A stretch of DNA of 51,357 nt. It comes from Adiantum capillus-veneris (Eukaryota; Streptophyta; Polypodiopsida; Polypodiales; Pteridaceae). The notes under the pieces are model-generated. The model was not told the DNA's origin. It saw only the letters and a list, made by a program, of their open reading frames with translations, and did no database searches. Below are positions 20,874 through 31,846 of the stretch, piece after piece. The position numbers and the translations under genes were made by a program. Every line of letters begins with the position of its first letter. Positions within the stretch are counted from its first letter, which is position 1. The stretch lies in contig JABFUD020000296.1 of the NCBI GenBank assembly GCA_014529385.2, positions 1 through 51,357 of the forward strand, in the 5' to 3' direction.

Positions 20874-21300
20874 AAAGGAGGTTATCAGTAGAGCAAACCG
20901 TGAAGCAATCAATCTTCTCCATCCTATAGGAAATCAAATGCTACAAGTAGCATGGAAGGAGTCATGAACATTTTGGGTCCCAAAAGCACAGCTTAAGGAC
21001 AAGCCGATTCAAATCTGGGTGCCAAAAAAATCATCTACAGTACCAAAGACAGTTCGAAAGTTCAAAGCACAAAGTGGAGCATCTTTGAGCGGAGAACCTA
21101 AAACAAAATGAATTTGGAAGAAAAAGGAGCACTTATCTTCTTCTCAATTTGCAAAACCGATAAGGCAATGGAGAGTTAAGTCTCAAAGGACTCAACCACA
21201 CAATTCTGACCAAGACAAACCAAGATACCAATGGTGGGTAAAAGCCCGACAACAATCAATATTTGTACCGACAACTTAGGATATCAGCATGCCAAAGCAT
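20874..21300 (+). pseudogene. Trp/Lys repeat tail following the second protease
   Basis: One frame (passing a TGA at 20,965 and another near 21,109) carries repeated short motifs with a Trp and nearby Lys: AWKES, FWVPK, IWVPKK, IWKKK, QWRVK and QWWVK, about 14-40 residues apart in Lys/Gln/Ser-rich sequence. It ends at a TAG near 21,280. The corresponding position of block C has about eight similar motifs. I do not recognise the domain; the basic and aromatic character would suit nucleic-acid binding, which is inference. Confidence 0.6.
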
Positions 21301-22942
21301 CTTGATGGTACAATCAAGCAAGCAGCACACAAGCTACAAGATTTGCTCTTTGGAAGACAGCAAAAGAAAACCTCGACATCAGATTCCTTGAGTTAATTAC
21401 TCAAGACCCAACTCTTGCACATGATAATGGTTTGGACTGCATTGATCTTCAAAGCATGGTAGATCCAACCAAGGCTATGCATAGACACGATTATTCAAAA
21501 CATGCACATGATCGTCCCGGAGTACGCCATCTAGGACAGGTGGAAGGGAACTAAGTAATTAAGGGCAATGTTTGAAGAGGGAGGAAAAAGTTTGATATTA
21601 ACGTGTGACTTTTTGAAAAATTACCTAATAGTGCCCTTACAAATCATCCACAGGGAAAATTTAATTGATAATATCTCCCCAATGAGTGTAAATAGTGTAT
21701 ATACTATGAGAAAATCATCAAAAAATAGTCTTTTTTGGTTATATTTCATCATTTTTTGTGATATTGGGACTTAAAATTGAACAAATCCAACAAAAAACAA
21801 TAAAGGTATGTTTTCAATGGATTTTCTTAATTATTGGATTTTCACTTTGCCTTTTTAGCATATTTTGTTATTTGCTTTGATTTTTTCAATAAACAGGTCA
21901 AAAATTATTAATAAATAGCAAATGAGCTCAGATGAAAAACCTGAAGGTAATTTGATGATCAGAAAGACAAGGCAGACAGGCATAAAAAATTTCAATCAAA
22001 TTGGCGGATGGAAGTGGGAAGCCCAAATCCGATTGAAGAAAATTTTTGAGTCTAACATAGATTTCACGGCCTAGTAGGACTAACAAGGGAATTTGGGGAA
22101 AAATGGTTCGGGAAGTCCGAGTATGGAAGTCCAAGTATAGAAGATATCCAGGGTAGTCTAAAATCACCTCATTTCTACTTGTCTCCCTTGGAGAGAGAGC
22201 TTTCGACCTTCTTCGCGTGCGATTTTCGGAGTCCACAGTTGGCCGTTTACAGCGCCGTTTCACACAAGACACGAGGGATAAGATCTATACTTATCAATGA
22301 TTCATTTTGTAAGGTTGGTAGCTAGTCTAAACCCCAAGAAAAAACCTTAGAATCCGAGCAGTGCACAAAGTCCTACGACCAAAAATTGATCATAGCGGCA
22401 TGTCAGCTCAACCAAATTGGATGAGACTTGAACTGTAGCATGTTCCCATATAATAGAACACTTCTATATCACCAGTTGACCATTCGGCAGGGGTTGAGGG
22501 GGGTCCCAAGTAGAAAAGCTAGGTTTTTGCCAGATGCCAGAATTAATTTCTGACTCCACAGTCAGCTTATAGATTGGGTCTATATACAATGTATATGGTT
22601 GGTTTCATAAAATCAATCAAGGCAAGCTCTCAATAAGCAGAAAATAGCTCGAAGGCTACAAAGCGTCAAATTTGAAATACGAAGTCAAACTGATTCCAAA
22701 TGGGCCAAAATTGGATGAGTAGCTTCAGGACTATGTAGCGGACAAGTCCATAGCTTCAAAAGTGACTAACAAACTCCACAGACCATGTAGTCACAATAAT
22801 TGGTGAATTCAGAGTTGACAAAGCAAGAAGTAATACCGACAAGACAAAACTTTACCAAATTCAATCTAGGACTTGTTTTAGGTGTATTGAATATGTTTAG
22901 GTCAAAATTTGTCAAGTTTTGCAAAAAAAGTTAACTGCTGCT
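21301..22942. other. Non-coding AT-rich stretch, possible LTR start
   Basis: No gene is visible. At 21,574-21,592 a purine run (GAAGAGGGAGGAAAAAG) could be a polypurine tract, followed by TGATATTAAC as a possible LTR start. The following 700 bp is very AT-rich. If correct, the 3' LTR of element A begins at about 21,593; no LTR end, primer-binding site or second LTR copy could be found. The region leads into the second palindrome array. Confidence 0.4.
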
Positions 22943-23541
22943 ATAAATAATAGCGATTATTTACTTTTACAATTTTTTGGCTTGAAAATGGTACCATCCT
23001 CTCACCTGTCTCACTAGTGCACACCTATTACATGCCACATTTCAAGTATAAGCCAAAATGATCAATAATAACTTGCAAAATTGTCAAAAAACGCAAAGAA
23101 GTCTGTTCAAACCAATTTTTGAGTTATCAACATTTTTTGATCCATATAACCTCAAATCTCATACACTGAGTTTACATCATGCTTAGAACCAAGTTGCTTC
23201 AAAAAATGTTCAATTTGATGAAAAAGTTAATAATTGCAATTATTTACTTTTTTGCCAAGATGGGGGGAAATTGCAACTTTGACCTTATGGGACCCAAGCA
23301 CATGATGTCCCAAGCCCACTGACCAAGTTTGAACAAATTTGGAGCTCAAAATCTCAAATTTTTTATATATGTAATGTTTTAGAGACTGAAAGCCTAAATC
23401 GGGCACCATTTTCACCCTGTGCACTCAAATGAGCCCACACTTCACACAGAGTATCTAATTGCTATATATTTCAAGCCTATCATGCCAAAATTGCAAAAAG
23501 TTGAAAAATTTCCTTAGTTGTAAATAATTGCGATTATTTAC
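22943..23541 (+). repeat. Palindrome array 2, same palindrome as array 1
   Basis: Three copies of the element A palindrome lie at 22,943-22,964, 23,226-23,247 and 23,520-23,541, with centres AGCG, TGCA and TGCG. Spacing is 283 and 294 bp, the same two values in the same order as in array 1 (1348 to 1631 to 1925). The sequence between the palindromes does not match array 1. The array ends about 190 bp upstream of the ATG of the accessory ORF at 23,730. Confidence 0.9.
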
Positions 23542-23729
23542 TTTTGTTGGAAAATTTTGCTTGGACTTTATGATTTTGACCTTTACATGTTTTTATACAT
23601 CTATGCATGTTCAAAAATTGATTTGAAGCAAATTGGACTCAATTTGTCAGCAATTCAGACTGAAGGACATTCATAGCGGAAATTGCAAAAAAATTCTAAC
23701 TTTGGCACTCTATACACTTAACAGGAGCA

Positions 23730-24240
23730 ATGCAAGCTGCGGAGAAGACCAAGAAGAGGGTCTCTCAAAAAGAAGAGCCGCAAGAGGTACCACCCTACCA
23801 AACCTAGTTCAGTAAAGACGGCCAAAGCAACGTACTTGTCTAGAGAACAGCTTGAGGAAAACAATACAACGGTTTTCACAGGCAGGTTTAAAAGTGAAGA
23901 AGGACATCAGGTAGAGCTACAACTACTACCAAAAGAAATTTATGATGTCGCAGAAAATCCTGACACAAAAGAGGCCAACAGAAGACTCGGCCTCAGAGAA
24001 GTCTACGACCAAGAACCATGTCGTGTAGAATTCCAGAAAGCCTATGAGCTCTTGTTTACAATTAAGGAAGATGGATCAGCCCAAATTACTGACCATCAAG
24101 GCCATAAAGTTGAAGTAGCCATCACAAAAGAGATTGTGGCCGAGGCTTTGAAGTTGACAACAGAGGGGATGACAATGAGGGCCTGTGAGACAGAAAGGCA
24201 GCAGGCACTTTCACCAAGGAAACTGCTCCGACAACCTTTG
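23730..24240 (+). pseudogene. Accessory ORF D, N-terminal domain (interrupted)
   Basis: ATG at 23,730 begins a Lys-rich N-terminus; a frameshift soon after joins the 135-codon ORF 23,836-24,243. Key segments are 'TVFTGRFKSEEGHQVELQLLPKEIY', 'NRRLGLREVY' and 'HKVEVAITKEIVAEALKLTTEG'. The same order of segments is seen in the minus-strand ORF at 29,044-30,672 ('YQGTFRDPRGQTVDIPMIPQEL', 'VEVIITPHLITDALKLHNKG'). The frame is shifted near 24,205 and cut at 24,240 by the insertion of a short LTR element; it resumes at 26,095. Function unknown. Confidence 0.75.
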
Positions 24241-24529
24241 TGATGGGGTTGCAGGCCTAAGGGGGATGCTGCCTGAGAGGGGCCATGGCGAGGAGAAGAG
24301 CGTGCAACAGAAACGAGATCGAGAGAGAGAATTAGATACACAGCAAGCTAAAGAACACGCTTTGATTGATAATCTATTTTTTGTATAAAAACCTTACAAT
24401 ATAAATAGAAAAACTTGTCATGTATAACTTGACTTGCAACTAAAGCTGACCTGCATGATATAGGGCTTGTACCCACGAGCTAGACACTAGATAGTGGACA
24501 TTCCCACAACTGGGCTTGCATACCCAACA
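24241..24529 (-). repeat. 3' LTR of the short element (minus strand)
   Basis: This 289-bp copy has the same termini as the 5' LTR and differs at about 20 positions. It abuts the purine-rich tract 24,530-24,540 on its inner side. Confidence 0.9.
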
Positions 24530-24975
24530 ACCCCCCCCTCAAGCCCAAACCACTGACTATGGACTTGATACAGATAGACCATGGCAGAGTCCAATGACCT
24601 GAAACCATGAGTAAAAGTCCCCCCCCCCCCTTGAATATAACATAGGTGTGTGTGTGTACTTCCCTCAAAAACCATTAGAGTGAGACATACCAGAACTCAA
24701 CCAAACAACAAAGGGTGGTCTTACCACTTTGTATGTGGCAGCATCTATAACCCTTACAAGAGGGACATGACCATGATTGACAACTGACAAAATAAAACAA
24801 AGCTTTGACAAAATATAGATGATGTTATAAACAAAATCATGGCAGACCTATGAGATTGAATAGGTAAAACTAATTTTGAACTCAACATATTGTTGCTTGA
24901 GAAGGTTATGGAGAAGTCGTCGATCTTTGATGTCATATGTGAATCTGCAAAAGAGCTTGAAGATGAAGAATACTG

Positions 24976-25389
<414 letters not shown>

Positions 25390-25543
25390 TTAGAAGAAGA
25401 GAAAAGAGAATTTTTATAGTCGCTTTGCTCCTAGCACTTGCAACTCGTTGCGTTTTGTGAGGCTCGTATGAATGACCTCTTGGTTGGCCAAGACTCAAAA
25501 GCTTTTAATCAAATTCAATATAGCCTAACATTTCAAAAAAACA

Positions 25544-25790
25544 GTGTCAACTAGAAATGCTGCAGACAAGGAAGACGACGACGTTGATGGCTTCCTTTGC
25601 TCGCAACGGGCTGAGGAGGCCAAAATTGCAGATGATGCCATGTCAAACAATCATCAGAATTACAAGGCAAGCAGATTGAGGCAGGTTGTGTTGGAATTAC
25701 TACAGGTCGATGACCCTGTTTTCTTCTTTGTAAGCGAATGTACCCGTGTTACTGAGTCGAGCCAAGCTCCTCCTTGCTTAGGCGGCCACC
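25544..25790 (+). other. Unassigned coding-like segment inside the short element
   Basis: An ORF from 25,544 reads 'AADKEDDDVDGFLCSQRAEE' and later 'LRQVVLELLQVDDPVFFFVSECTRV', acidic then helical-looking. It runs opposite to the deaminase piece. Nothing else in the window resembles it and I do not recognise it. It could be a second captured host fragment or chance; the last part runs into the primer-binding site and LTR. Confidence 0.3.
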
Positions 25791-25792
25791 TA

Positions 25793-25805
25793 GGATCTGA
25801 TACCA
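25793..25805 (-). promoter_or_regulatory. Primer-binding site, tRNA-Met type
   Basis: On the minus strand TGGTATCAGATCC starts two bases from the LTR end. The first ten bases match the initiator tRNA-Met complement used by plant copia elements (TGGTATCAGAGC). Confidence 0.85.
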
Positions 25806-25807
25806 TA

Positions 25808-26094
25808 TGATGGGGTTGCGGGCCTAAGGGGGATGCCGCCTGAGAGGGGCCATGGCGAGGAGAAGAGCGTGCAACAAAAACGGAGCGGGAGAGAGAATTC
25901 AATACACAGCAAGCTAAAGAACATGCTTTGATTGTAATCTATTTTGTGTATAAAAACCTTACAATATTAATAGCAAAACTTGCCATGTATAACTTGACTT
26001 GCAACTAAAGCTGACCTGTATGCTATAGGGCTTGTACCCACAAGCTAGACACCGGATAGTGGACATTCCCACAACTGGGCTTGCATACCCAACA
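25808..26094 (-). repeat. 5' LTR of the short element (minus strand)
   Basis: This 287-bp LTR starts on the minus strand TGTTGGGTATGC and ends CCCCATCA, two bases before the primer-binding site. It is the element's 5' LTR because the tRNA-Met-type PBS adjoins it. Confidence 0.9.
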
Positions 26095-26420
26095 CTTTGC
26101 CGATCTCATCCAGAAGCAAGTGGAAGAACCAGCACGGTTGTATCACCAGCACTTCCACTTTCTAGCAAAGAGACCTCCAAGGTACACAACACCTAATCAT
26201 GCAAATGCAACTACATTCACCCAAGTGTTGAAGTCGACAAACCAGGCAACCCATTGATCACATGTAGCATGTGCTATCAACACTAAAGGGCACCAACAAA
26301 GAGGGTAAGATCACGTATCTGGGTGCACCTGAGGTATTAACAAGAATAGTGTGCCATGCTATTGGCATGGCAGACAATTTGCCACCTGCCCTAGATCAGA
26401 ACACAAGGATCGTGTCGGCA
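26095..26420 (+). pseudogene. Accessory ORF D, second part of the N-terminal domain
   Basis: After the target duplication the frame continues 'TFADLIQKQVEEPARLYQH', 'HFLAKRPPRYTTPNHANATTFTQ' and, after a stop and shifts, 'KITYLGAPEVLTRIVCHAIGMADNLP'. The matching parts of the minus-strand ORF are 'KLCRLYNQFLHICSKRPQKYTT', 'PHAIATTITWAI' and 'KYIGGAEELTKIAYEAIGARDQWP'. This places the insertion in the middle of the conserved domain. Confidence 0.75.
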
Positions 26421-28147
26421 TAGCCATCTCCAAGAACCACCCGCTCGACAAAGAGAGTTTACAAATCTGATGAAGAGTCAGCAAAAATCTCTCATGAAGC
26501 ACATAGTAGCAAAAGTTTAGACAATGAAGAGAAGAGAGACAGAAGAGAAGAGATGAAGAAAAAAGCAGTGGTTGCACACCAAGAGGAACCTCAGCAGAAG
26601 AAGGCGAGGTTTGAAAGGGAAAAACAAACCTACGAAAAAATCCGCCAAGCTGCAGTGAGGACCCGGCAAGTTGGGCTCCAAGAGATATAAGAGGACCCCG
26701 AACCAAGAATCCTATCAGGAAAGAACCAGAAGATCCCAAGGATTCTCTTGAATGCATGTACAAGGAAGCAGAAGCCTAAGACTAGAATAAGCTCAAGAGG
26801 CCGAAAGAAAAGCAAAGGAAGATGCGGCGAAGCAGTAGAGACAAGCTGAAGTGGCCCAACAAAGTGAAGCCCATCACGAACAGGGTGAGATGTCTCCTAG
26901 ACCATCATCACCATATATAGAATAGGAGGATCACCCCATGCCAAGCCCTCCCCCTTCACCAATTGAGGGCGAGCAAGCCAAAGAGAAGGATCCTGAACCA
27001 GAGGAGATAGCAAGTTTTGAACAAACAAAGGCAACAGAGGTAGAAACCACACCTTCTACCACCACCCAACAGGAAATAGCCGAGGCATCCATGAAGCCTC
27101 ATGGAGACAAAGCAGCCAAGGCAACCACACAAACTCAAGGAGAGGTAGAACCCCCACCACAACCACAAGCCACCGCAGCCCCACCCAAGGTGCCACACAT
27201 AGAGACTGCTGAAACATCTAGGCAGCCTACATAACATGAAGATTGGCAGAAAAATGATGAAGTAATCCTGCAAGTTAATGAATATGCCAAGCAGATGCAG
27301 GAGATGACTGAGAAAATGTGAACAACAACACTTAGTCGCAGTGCTACGGCTAGAGAGCTTGAGATGGTTATAGAGGCTCTCCAAGGAGAGCTGGAGGACA
27401 GAATGAATGTCATCTCAAATTTGCAGAGACAAATCCAAAGGGCTAAGAGCTGAAGCTGAACAACACCAGCTGGCCAAAGAGAAGCAATAAAAGGAAATGG
27501 AGGAATTGGGTGAACTTTTCACGAAGTTATCAGACGCCTACAAGACCAAATACAAACAACTGACAGAGGTTACCAATGAACTCTTAACTACAACTCTATC
27601 AGTACAAAAGATCCAAGCAAAGCTCGACGTAGCAAATGCTTCACTGCAATATTCAGAGCAAAGGATCAATGATCAGGTAGCTTTCTAGAGACGGATAAGG
27701 GAAACTCCCACAGCTTCCTCGATCAAAGGTACAGACAAAGTATATAAGGCATTGGAAAAGAAGAATAAAGATCTTGAGCTAGAGCTAAAGCTAGAGCAGT
27801 CACAACAAAGAGACCTTGCACTGATGCGGGTACAAAGAGAAGAATAGTTGCTCAAGGAGATAACCGAGCTAAAGAGAGTCAGTCAGCTGCTACGAGAGGG
27901 ATAGGCCGAGATGCAAGAAGAAGCTGGTACCTCAAAGCAACCAGGTATTGAAATTACCTCAGTCACTTTCGCAGAGATGGAAACATAGCCAACAGAAGGG
28001 GTGGGACAAGAAGAAGATTTCCAGGTACCACTACCGGATGCTTAGCAAGTGCCAATGTTCTAACTGTCTAAAGCTGAAGAAGACGCACTTAAGGAGCAGG
28101 TCGCTCAAGAAACAGATGAACAATGGAAAGCAGCAACAAATTGGGAG
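26421..28147 (+). pseudogene. Accessory ORF D, charged and coiled-coil middle
   Basis: Successive short frames encode Lys/Glu/Gln-rich sequence: a Pro/Thr/Glu-rich acidic stretch (26,938-27,234), then coiled-coil-like segments ('MEELGELFTKLSDAYKTKYKQL', 27,497-27,688; 'ALEKKNKDLELELKLEQSQQ', about 27,750-27,840). Stops are mainly TAG (27,686; 27,846; 27,902; 27,987; 28,046). The layout repeats the accessory ORF of element B: a domain, then acidic linker, then coiled coil. Confidence 0.6.
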
Positions 28148-28885
28148 TTGAGAGTTCTCCGTTTAGTCAATGTTACTCAACTCACTCCCAACCAAATCAA
28201 TGCACAATGGCATCAACAATCATTTCCATATCCTTTGATCAAGGTAGAAATTTTACAAGTCAAAGAAAGATTATACAAAGATATGCAGGAAGAAGGCGCA
28301 CAGGAAGTCCATCCCAAGGGGAGAAAGAGTTGGCTGGACAAGAATCCGAGATATTTGATTCTGTTCACAAGAGCACTTGTAGCACTTCAGAAAGACCCGA
28401 CTTTTTGTCATGTACCAAGGGTAAGGACATGGCAAGCACATGAAGCAATGACCAAGAAGTGGCTTACATGGCTGAATCATCCAAGGTTGCCAGCACCAGA
28501 AAAGGAAACAGTGAAAGAGGAATACATGGTGATAACCCTAACGGGTGCCATGACATTCTTCAAAAGTCTCCCTAATCTCTCATGTGCTATGCTCTACAAA
28601 ATTTGCCAAATGCTGCTCACATGCATTGAAGCTTTTCACGAGCCAGAGCAAGCAGGAGCACCATGGATGTCATTCCTTGAAGGCAATAAGGGTCTTTGCT
28701 ACGACCTAAGCGGCCAACCTTCCGAAGAAGTCCTTTATGGATTCTACTGGGTAGGGTCTTCATTGTCGACCATTTTTGGGCATCCTTGGGGCATTTGTTT
28801 AGGTCCTTACCACTCTTGGATTAGAAGCTGTCATTCTTCAAACTCCTTCTTCACTCTAGGTTGGTTATTCAAAATTTCTCCTTAA
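28148..28885 (+). pseudogene. Accessory ORF D, C-terminal helical region
   Basis: A 245-codon frame reads 'NWELRVLRLVNVTQLTPNQINAQWHQ'-type sequence (starting just upstream), 'WLDKNPRYLILFTRALVALQKDP' and 'MTFFKSLPNLSCAMLYKICQML'. It ends in a hydrophobic, Ser-rich tail that may be out of the original frame. No known domain is recognised. Neither the element B accessory ORF nor block C's ORF shows this C-terminal region. Confidence 0.5.
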
Positions 28886-29043
28886 AGTCTACCATGCCTT
28901 CATAAGTGTTGGAAAGTTATGCGGCTAGCGGATGCTGTAATAGCAAGAACTCAACCAACAAACAAGAATTTCTTCTCATATTTTGTTTCCATCTCATCTT
29001 CTCTCTTTTTCGCTTCTTTTTTGCTGTTCCTCATTGCCTTTGA
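28886..29043. other. Junction between ORF D and block C
   Basis: This short stretch holds TGTTGGAAAG at 28,910 (LTR-like start, unproven) and the left copy of a 38-bp direct repeat at 28,932-28,969. Block C sequence begins right after the repeat. Confidence 0.5.
28932..28969 (+). repeat. 38-bp direct repeat flanking block C, left copy
   Basis: The sequence starting ATGCTGTAATAGC and containing AACTCAACCAACAAAC matches 34,773-34,810 at 36 of 38 positions. The two copies exactly bracket the minus-strand block C. Confidence 0.9.
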
Positions 29044-30672
29044 TCAGGCTTTGATCTGCTGCAACAATTGATGCACTTTTTGGATATCTCTTTCATCGTC
29101 ATCTTCGAGCTCATCCTCCTCCTCAAGATCATCTTCTGCCTTCTCAGGTACCAACCTTCGCTCTCTGTCAAATCGATTCTTGGTCCCCCTGTCCTTTCCT
29201 CTCTGTTCTTCCTGTGTTAAGACAATGCCATACACAACTTTGAGGGTCTCTTCTTGAGTATATCCTGTGTCGATTAGAACATCATATTGCTCCTTCTTCA
29301 TTTGAATTGGATCCGTTGCCTTCTCCTCTTGCTGTATTTCGGGATTTTCTGGCACATCCACCTGCACTTCAGTAGCTGTTTCCTCCACTATCTTTTCCTC
29401 TTCTTCAGGACTAGACCCTTCTACCTTGCTCTTGCCCTTGTCACCTCCTTTTAATTCAGATTTAATGTGTTGAACTTCTGCTTCGGTGTATGGCTCTACT
29501 AGTTGCTGCTCCAATATAGCTTCTGATTCTTCATAAACCTTGATATATTGATCATACTGATCAATATGGGGTCTGGTTGAGCTGGCTCCAACTTTAGTTG
29601 GGTCTGGTACCCACTTTTCCTCAAAATATCCTTTTAAATCTCACTCGGCTCTAAAATGTTCAATCATCCTCTCCATTCTGGCGGCTTTCTGGCTCTTAGT
29701 TTGCTTGGGAGCGGGTTTCTTCTTGGTCTTCTTCTTGAGGGGCTCGTCTGCTTCTTCTTCTGGCTCAGAAACAATTTCTAGCTTCCGCCTTGCCCTTGTT
29801 GACACTCTCTTGGTGACCTCTGGCTAGTTTTCATCTTCATCTATCTCTTTTAGCCATTGGTTTTGCGAGGTAACCTTTGGCCATTGGTCCCTTGCTCCAA
29901 TAGCTTCATAAGCTATCTTAGTCAACTCTTCGGCTCCCCCAATGTACTTTGGCTTCTTGTTCTGCATAGCAATTACTTCCTCATGAATGTGCTGAGCATA
30001 ATTGACTTCCTTCAGGATGTTGCTTTGTATTGCCCAAGTGATGGTTGTGGCAATGGCATGTGGTGGTGTGGTATACTTTTGTGGCCTTTTGCTGCATATG
30101 TGTAAGAATTGGTTGTAGAGCCGACAAAGCTTTGCCGCTCTCGGATCTGCCATGTCTTCATAGGTGACATTTTGCTTCTTTGGCCCATACATTTCTATAG
30201 CTTCTCGTCTTTCTCTGACTGAGCTTCCTTTGTTGTGCAGCTTCAAAGCATCTGTAATGAGATGAGGAGTGATAATCACTTCAACTTTTTCCACGTCCCA
30301 TGCTCTGAGTGTATCCATTCCATCTTTCTGTTTTGTGGTTACCAACTCATACACTCTTTAAGCATCTACTCCTGATGGTCTGGAAGTAAAAAAACTGCGG
30401 AGATCTACCCTTTCCAGGTATCTTCTTATCTCCTCCGTTCTGCTATAGTCCACCAGTTCTTGGGGAATCATTGGGATATCCACTGTTTGTCCCCGTGGGT
30501 CTCTGAAAGTACCTTGGTATATCTTTATCCCCTGTTCTTCTAACACCGCTTCTTCTATCCAAGTCTTTGTGGGTTTGAGAGTCTCTGGGAGGATAGAAAA
30601 TGGATCGGCTTCTGCTATTGCTTCCCTGAGTGTCGGTCTCTTTCTCTTTGATGATGACTTTCCCGAATCCAT
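29044..30672 (-). pseudogene. Block C accessory ORF, nearly intact
   Basis: A single minus-strand frame of 542 codons runs from ATG 30,672 to the stop at 29,044, broken only by three stops (TAA near 30,358, TAG near 29,824, TGA near 29,640). Each is one C-to-T change from a sense codon (CAA, CAG, CGA). It begins MDSGKSSSKRKRPTLRE; then comes a domain of about 230 residues with 'YQGTFRDPRGQTVDIPMIPQEL', 'ITPHLITDALKLHNKG', 'FLHICSKRPQKYTTPPHAIA' and 'GGAEELTKIAYEAIG'. A Lys-rich stretch (possible nuclear signal) and a long Glu-rich, coiled-coil-like C-terminus follow. It is the best-preserved member of the accessory family in this window. Function unknown. Confidence 0.8.
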
Positions 30673-30840
30673 GGATCCTGTAACTCCAATTTCAGAAGTT
30701 AGCGCCTTTTTCAGTACTGAAAGTGGAAATTAGGCTTTTAACTATCCAAATGACTTAAAAAATTGAAACATAAGCTATTCAGGGCCTAAGGATGCAATGC
30801 ATATGGAAAAATATGACATTTGGGTGCAAAATCATGCTGG

Positions 30841-31846
30841 AGACATCATACGTGTATGATGTCTTTTGTGTCAAAATGGCTTGATATTGGTTGTGCTTGT
30901 AGCTAATAGTGCATACATCCATTCTATATGCCTGGATTTGAACTTGGGTCCCATTTGGTCAAGTTATGGTCATTTTAGTCGTGGTCAGGCTCTTTGCAAG
31001 ATATTGAGTGGGAATTGGATTTTGTGATCCAAATTGGATGAAACTTGGTGGTTGGCTCTTAAATGGCATGTAGATCACTTATGTGTGGTGGTTGCAACTT
31101 GAAATGCAAAAATCAAGTAGGGAGACATCATACGTGTATGATGTCTTTTTGGGTAAAATTGAACCATTTTACATTGTAAGCTTGGATTTGGCTTTATATA
31201 GGCTTAGACAATGATTTTATGAAATTTGGGTATAGTTTGGACTAAAATTGGCTCTGGAGACATCATACGCGTATGATGTATTTTGTATCATTTTTGCATG
31301 AGATTGGTTCTGTGGGCTCCTCATATGATAATAAAGGACTGTGTGTACTCAAATCTGGACTCGAAGTGAGTATGATGAATTTTGGCAAGATCAGGCTTTA
31401 AACAGAGGATTTTTCGTTGATTGGGCTAATAGAGTGATCCCCTTGACCAAATGGTACCAAAATCCATATGTGGCATGTGTTTGATATATATAATGGATAT
31501 ATGATGAAAAATGATCAATTTTGGCTCTGTATGTCCAAAGTGACATCATACGCGTATGATGTCTTTTTGGCCAAAATGGTACTTTTTGGTTCCAGATAGC
31601 TTGTGCATGTGTTGAAAAACATCCCTACAAAGTTTCATTGAGTTTGGAGCTATTTTGGCAAATTTAGGGCCATAAGTCGGTTTTCTGCCCTACGTTGCGT
31701 CTTTTTAGTTTCCAATTGGTTTTTCAACTCCAAATCTCATGATACTTTGTACATTTGATGTTGTTAGCATATAGAAAGAGGCTATGCATTCATGTGTTCA
31801 AGATGATGTGAAAATCATGCTGTGAGACATCATACGCGTATGGTCT
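30841..31846 (-). repeat. Palindrome array 3, block C-specific palindrome
   Basis: Five copies of a palindrome with core ACATCATACGCGTATGATGT lie at 30,841-30,864, 31,123-31,146, 31,258-31,281, 31,542-31,563 and 31,825-31,846 (the last lacks 2 bp). Start spacing is 282, 135, 283 and 284 bp. Centres are CGTG, CGTG, CGCG, CGCG and CGCG. Sequence between copies does not repeat apart from loose phrases. The palindrome differs from that of arrays 1 and 2 except for the CGCG centre, but spacing values are nearly the same. Confidence 0.92.

Noticed and set aside
24480-24675. Two overlapping minus-strand ORFs of 62 codons
   Set aside because: They consist of the LTR end and polypurine/poly-G region of the short element; translation is low complexity.
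30841-31846. CRISPR-like pattern (short repeats at regular intervals)
   Set aside because: Intervals are 135-284 bp, repeats are palindromes inside plant retroelement leaders, and no cas genes exist; the resemblance is superficial.
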